The notes beneath the pieces were generated by a model that was not told the origin of the DNA, did no database searches, and saw only the letters and a list, made by a program, of their open reading frames with translations. This document shows positions 60,844 to 64,000 of a stretch of DNA of 64,000 nt, piece by piece. Numbering within the stretch: the stretch's first letter is position 1; every line of letters begins with the position of its first letter. The position numbers and the translations under genes are program-made. The DNA is from Curvivirga sp965219885 (GTDB lineage Bacteria > Pseudomonadota > Alphaproteobacteria > UBA8366 > Aestuariispiraceae): positions 186,001 through 250,000 of the forward strand of contig NZ_CBDCOT010000009.1 of assembly GCF_965219885.1 (NCBI RefSeq), written 5' to 3'.

Positions 60844-61575
60844 ATGAATTCTCTCATCGTCATCCCCTCTCGATTGGCTTCAACCCGCCTACCAAACAAA
60901 CCTTTGGCGGATATTGCTGGATTACCGATGATTGTCCAATGTTTGAAACGTGCAGAAGAATCCAATTCTGGTCCTGTCATTGTCGCCGCCGGTGACCAGG
61001 AAATCGTTGATGCGATCGAGGCACATGGCGGTACAGCTATTATGACAGATCCTGACCTGCCTTCTGGTTCAGATCGTGTATGGGCCGCAGTTGAAGCATA
61101 TGACCCTGAAGGAAAATATGACGTTATTATCAATGTTCAAGGCGATTTACCAACACTCGACCCGCATGTGATAGAAGCGACTGCCGAACCATTGAAAGAT
61201 GCCGCAGTTGATATTTCAACAGCGGTTGCAGAAATCACTGAAGAAGAAGAAAAAACCAATCCTAATGTGGTGAAGGCGTATCTTGCGTTTCAACAAGGAA
61301 ACCATATTGCGCGTGCTTTAACATTCACACGTGCAACTGCTCCTTTTGGGGAGGGTCCATTATACCACCATATTGGATTATATGGCTATCGTCGTGAAGC
61401 GTTAAAACAATTTGTTTCTATGCCTCCAGGCTTGCTGGAGCAGCGGGAAAAGCTTGAACAACTTCGCGCTTTAGAAGCTGGTATGCGTATTGATGCTGCT
61501 TTGGTCAAAACTGTGCCACTTGGTGTCGACACACTTGAAGATCTGGAAAAAGCTCGTCAAGTACTCGCTGGCTAA
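60844..61575 (+). CDS. kdsB: 3-deoxy-manno-octulosonate cytidylyltransferase
   Basis: Activates Kdo with CTP for lipid A-core synthesis. The 243-residue protein has the N-terminal IPSRLASTRLPNKPLADIAG, GSDRVWAAVEAYDPEGKYDVIINVQGDLPTLDP and EKLEQLRALEAGMRI near the end. An in-frame ATG start at 60844 is the first Met. Its stop overlaps by 4 bp the stop of the convergent histidine kinase gene. Confidence 0.97.
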   Translation: MNSLIVIPSRLASTRLPNKPLADIAGLPMIVQCLKRAEESNSGPVIVAAGDQEIVDAIEAHGGTAIMTDPDLPSGSDRVWAAVEAYDPEGKYDVIINVQGDLPTLDPHVIEATAEPLKDAAVDISTAVAEITEEEEKTNPNVVKAYLAFQQGNHIARALTFTRATAPFGEGPLYHHIGLYGYRREALKQFVSMPPGLLEQREKLEQLRALEAGMRIDAALVKTVPLGVDTLEDLEKARQVLAG

Positions 61576-62909
61576 AGCGGTAATCGTATCCGCGCACGCA
61601 ATCCACCATAAGGGGATTCTTCTAAATAAATTTCCCCGCCATGAACACGTGCAACATCGCGGCTAATTGATAATCCCAATCCAGTTCCACCTGTTTTGGT
61701 ATTGCGAGATTCGTCAATACGATAAAATGGACGAAATGCCTTTTCACGCTCATTTTCAGGAATACCAGGCCCATCATCATCCACAACAATTTCCAATACA
61801 TCCCCACGTATACCGCCACTTAACCAAATAGTTTCTGCGTAACGATTAGCATTGGAAATCAGGTTATCAACACAACGACGAAGCGCTTGAGGTTTCACAT
61901 CTGCAATCAAATGTCCCTCTACATGACAGTCAATATTAACTCCACCACTACGCCAGTTTTTTGCTAAGGTGGAAAGCATATCAGACATATCATATTCAAC
62001 TGATGGTTCTCCTCCTTCACCTTTGGCAAAAGTTAGATAACCTTCGATCATTTTTTCCATTTCTTGAAGGTTAGATTTCAATGCCTCAGAATCGGGACTG
62101 TCTTCCATCAATGCAAGTTGTAACTTCATGCGGGTCAAAGGCGTTTTTAGATCATGGCTAACACCTGATAGCATATCTGTACGCTGTCTGATTTGGCGAC
62201 GAATGCGGTTCATCATACGATTAAAAGCATTTGCAGCTGTTCGTACTTCCGAAGCACCACCTGGTTTAAATTCTCTCCCGGGATCTCGACCTTTACCGAA
62301 ACTATCCACCGCGTCCGCCAAACGTTTAATTGGGCGCACCTGATTGCGCATGAAAATTGAAGCAACAGCAAATAGAATCAAGGAAGTGCCAACCATCCAA
62401 GTAATAAAGATATACGTTGTAGAACTAAATAAACGTTTCCCCGGTGCAACAACGGTTAAAACAGCATCTGCCAACTGAAAATCGATGATAACTTCTTCTT
62501 TAAAGGAAGAGCTATCGATTAGGAAAGGGCGCCTTACTCTTTCATCCAAAGCTTTTGCCAATAAGCGATCTAACAAACCATTATTATGTGGAAGCTCATT
62601 TGGTAAAATTTCACCTTTTTGTAAGATGAATTGCAAGTTCATATTTTCATGTGCTTGCTCGAAAATAACATCTGCCATCTCTGGGCGCTCTTTGATTTCC
62701 CACAGCACATGTTGGATATCACCGGCTAACGCAGAAGCCAGACGCCAGGTAATAGTATCCCAATGACGATCATAAAAAATCCATGCTGTAATCACCTGTA
62801 ACAAAATCAAAGGTGTCACTATGATTAGCAAAGCGCGCCCGTAAAGGCTTCGTGGAAGCGCTAATTTGACCAGACGTCTTAAACTTATTAGGGCGTTTGA
62901 AATACTCAT
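61572..62909 (-). CDS. Membrane sensor histidine kinase (EnvZ-like)
   Basis: A 445-residue kinase: TM1 at about 24-46 (RALLIIVTPLILLQVITAWIF), a periplasmic region of about 110 residues, TM2 near 165-190 (FITWMVGTSLILFAVASIF), HAMP, and His252 in SHDLKTPLTRMKLQL. The N box is LRRCVDNLISNANRYA, then DDDGPGIP and GGTGLGLSIS. It lies 43 bp after the OmpR regulator gene, its obvious partner. The signal is unknown; EnvZ-type layout points to a membrane or envelope stimulus. Confidence 0.94.
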   Translation of the reverse strand: MSISNALISLRRLVKLALPRSLYGRALLIIVTPLILLQVITAWIFYDRHWDTITWRLASALAGDIQHVLWEIKERPEMADVIFEQAHENMNLQFILQKGEILPNELPHNNGLLDRLLAKALDERVRRPFLIDSSSFKEEVIIDFQLADAVLTVVAPGKRLFSSTTYIFITWMVGTSLILFAVASIFMRNQVRPIKRLADAVDSFGKGRDPGREFKPGGASEVRTAANAFNRMMNRIRRQIRQRTDMLSGVSHDLKTPLTRMKLQLALMEDSPDSEALKSNLQEMEKMIEGYLTFAKGEGGEPSVEYDMSDMLSTLAKNWRSGGVNIDCHVEGHLIADVKPQALRRCVDNLISNANRYAETIWLSGGIRGDVLEIVVDDDGPGIPENEREKAFRPFYRIDESRNTKTGGTGLGLSISRDVARVHGGEIYLEESPYGGLRARIRLPL

Positions 62910-62952
62910 GCGAGAAGATTACAGAGCTTTGTAGCCGCTGCCTATTTTTAAA

Positions 62953-63654
62953 TTAATTATCTGGTCGCAAGACATAACCTTGTCCCCGAACCGTATGAAG
63001 ATAGCGCGGATTTTTTGGATCCGGTTCAATTTTACGACGTAGACGTGTTACTTGAACATCAACCGTACGTCCTGCCGAATCCACGTTGGACTTTTCACAA
63101 AGTTCTTCTCGGCTCATCACTTCCCCCTTCACTTCAGCCAAAGCCTTTAACAAAGCGATTTCAGTTGTGGTCAACTTTATTGTCGCCTCTCCTTGCAGGA
63201 GAATTTCACGATCCATATCAAAGATCGACATACCAAGCTTAATCTCTCGGCTATCTTCTAAATTAGGATCCGTTTCCGGCATGGTGAAAGAACGGCGCAG
63301 TATTGATTGAATCCGTAAAATCAACTCCATCGGTTCAAACGGTTTTGCCAGATAATCGTCCGCGCCCGCTTTTAAGCCTGCGATTCTAGCTTCTGTCTCC
63401 CCCATAGCTGTCAGCATTAGAATTGGTACCGTTGTCTTTGTCCTAAGAGATTCAGTAAATTCCAAACCTGTTTCCCCCGGCATCATCACATCTACAATCA
63501 ACAAATCAAATTCAAAAAATGCCAGCTTATTTCTTGCATCTACAGCATCTTCTGCCACAGTGACACGATATCCCTCCTTGGACAAGAAACGTTGTAACAA
63601 ATCACGGATTTCCGCATCATCATCAACAACAAGAATATGTGTTTCTTCTACCAT
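62953..63654 (-). CDS. OmpR-family response regulator, PetR-like
   Basis: A 233-residue regulator: receiver with Asp11/Asp12 and phosphorylated Asp55 (LLIVDVMMPGETG), KPFEPMELILRI, and a winged-helix DNA-binding domain ending VDVQVTRLRRKIEPDPKNPRYLHTVRGQGYVLRPD. It lies between a MarR gene and the kinase gene, spaced 23 and 43 bp, so one operon is likely. MarR followed by an OmpR regulator matches petP-petR of Rhodobacter capsulatus, which is needed for bc1 and photosynthetic electron carriers; the equivalence is inferred. Confidence 0.93.
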   Translation of the reverse strand: MVEETHILVVDDDAEIRDLLQRFLSKEGYRVTVAEDAVDARNKLAFFEFDLLIVDVMMPGETGLEFTESLRTKTTVPILMLTAMGETEARIAGLKAGADDYLAKPFEPMELILRIQSILRRSFTMPETDPNLEDSREIKLGMSIFDMDREILLQGEATIKLTTTEIALLKALAEVKGEVMSREELCEKSNVDSAGRTVDVQVTRLRRKIEPDPKNPRYLHTVRGQGYVLRPDN

Positions 63655-63677
63655 TCAGCCAACCTAAATATATAATT

Positions 63678-64000
63678 TTAAAAACGAGCCTTGTCGTCTG
63701 GATCTGAAATAATCCCCATCATTACCTGACAAAAACCATCTACAGCCTCAGCCCCAGCTTCCCGAAAAGCTGCTTCGATTCGGTTACGTTGAATAGCTGT
63801 TAATTCGCTTTCCAACTCTTTCCCCTTATCTGTTAACTCTAACAATCGCTGTCGGCGATCAACAGGCCCTGTTTTTTGTACAATATATTCTTCATCCACC
63901 AATTGGCCTAAAACACGACTTAAACTTTGTTTTGTAATGCGTAATATGGCTAACAAATCAGAAACTGTCATTCCCGGATAACGACCAACAAAGTAAATCA
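63678..64000 (-). CDS. MarR-family regulator (PetP-like), 5'-truncated by window edge
   Basis: The frame stays open to the right end of the window (IYFVGRYPG before the internal Met at 63971), so the gene continues outside. The 107 visible residues hold PGMTVSDLLAILRITKQSLSRVLGQLVDEEYIV (helix-turn-helix), the wing GPVDRRQRLLELTDKG and a C-terminal helix. The Met at 63971 lies inside the DNA-binding domain and is not a start. It lies upstream of the OmpR regulator gene in a probable operon. Confidence 0.9.
   Translation of the reverse strand, partial: IYFVGRYPGMTVSDLLAILRITKQSLSRVLGQLVDEEYIVQKTGPVDRRQRLLELTDKGKELESELTAIQRNRIEAAFREAGAEAVDGFCQVMMGIISDPDDKARF

Noticed and set aside
1..64000. 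CRISPR arrays, insertion sequences, prophage genes, tRNA and rRNA genes
   Set aside because: No regular spaced repeats, transposase or integrase motifs, or tRNA-like cloverleafs were seen; short or diverged elements could still be missed by eye.

Overview
The window is ordinary chromosomal sequence from an alphaproteobacterium of moderate to low GC. The split F0 operon (atpI-atpB-atpE-atpF'-atpF with no F1 genes), the rplU-rpmA-obgE-proB-proA-nadD-rsfS-rlmH block, the proC/ybjN/ubiK/lgt/midA/pgeF neighbourhood, a PHB phasin and a MarR/OmpR (PetP/PetR-like) pair all fit a marine Rhodospirillales-type organism; a Terasakiella-like genus is my guess and is not proven by the sequence. I see no insertion sequence, prophage, CRISPR array, tRNA or rRNA. 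Both ends cut genes: an acyl-CoA synthetase on the left and a MarR regulator on the right.

Layout. 1-4.9 kb: acyl-CoA synthetase/SDR pair, methyltransferase, SLAC1/TehA-type transporter and an unrecognised acidic low-complexity protein. 5-12.3 kb: DUF423 protein, rpe, heparinase-like protein, a MraY/WecA-type glycosyl-1-phosphate transferase, a FlaA1/CapD-type NDP-sugar dehydratase, then purH. 12.4-16.3 kb: chromate transporter, dihydrolipoyl dehydrogenase, and a TetR/SRPBCC pair behind a very large perfect operator. 16.3-25 kb, mostly minus strand: rlmH, rsfS, nadD, speE, proA, proB, obgE, rpmA, rplU, interrupted by two tandem orphan solute-binding-like proteins on the plus strand. 25-31.4 kb: single-domain response regulator, nhaA, proC, a phasin with operator-like palindromes, another orphan binding protein, csaA, ybjN, a 420-bp non-coding stretch with three perfect DnaA boxes, and ubiK. 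31.5-42 kb, plus strand: hldD, lgt, midA, pgeF, a tiny lipoprotein-like ORF coupled to a lipoprotein, prs, rplY, pth, ychF and an acyltransferase. 42-47.5 kb: PaiB-like protein, chemoreceptor, F0 operon. 47.5-56 kb: LysR/glutathionyl-hydroquinone reductase divergent pair, PAS histidine kinase operon, YjbQ, flavoprotein, class II aldolase, and a TetR/SDR pair sharing operator sequences. 56-64 kb: GST, M17 peptidase, MarR, BASS transporter, histidinol-phosphatase-like protein, membrane cytochrome c, kdsB, and a histidine kinase/OmpR regulator/MarR block.

Functionally most of the window is housekeeping: ribosome biogenesis and recycling (rplU, rpmA, obgE, rsfS, rlmH, pth, ychF, rplY), proline synthesis (proA, proB, proC), envelope glycan synthesis (hldD, kdsB, heparinase/WecA-like/FlaA1-like), lipoprotein maturation (lgt), nucleotide and NAD synthesis (prs, purH, nadD) and energy conversion (F0, cytochrome c, lpdA). 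I found no clearly new multi-gene system. The best leads are regulatory or architectural: the DnaA-box cluster near a strand switch, two regulator genes whose operators overlap the start codon and whose transcripts look leaderless, the palindrome array before the phasin, the NPF octapeptide repeats in that phasin, and shared Lys/Ala-rich tails on unrelated proteins. All functional calls rest on motif recognition by eye; no database search was run.
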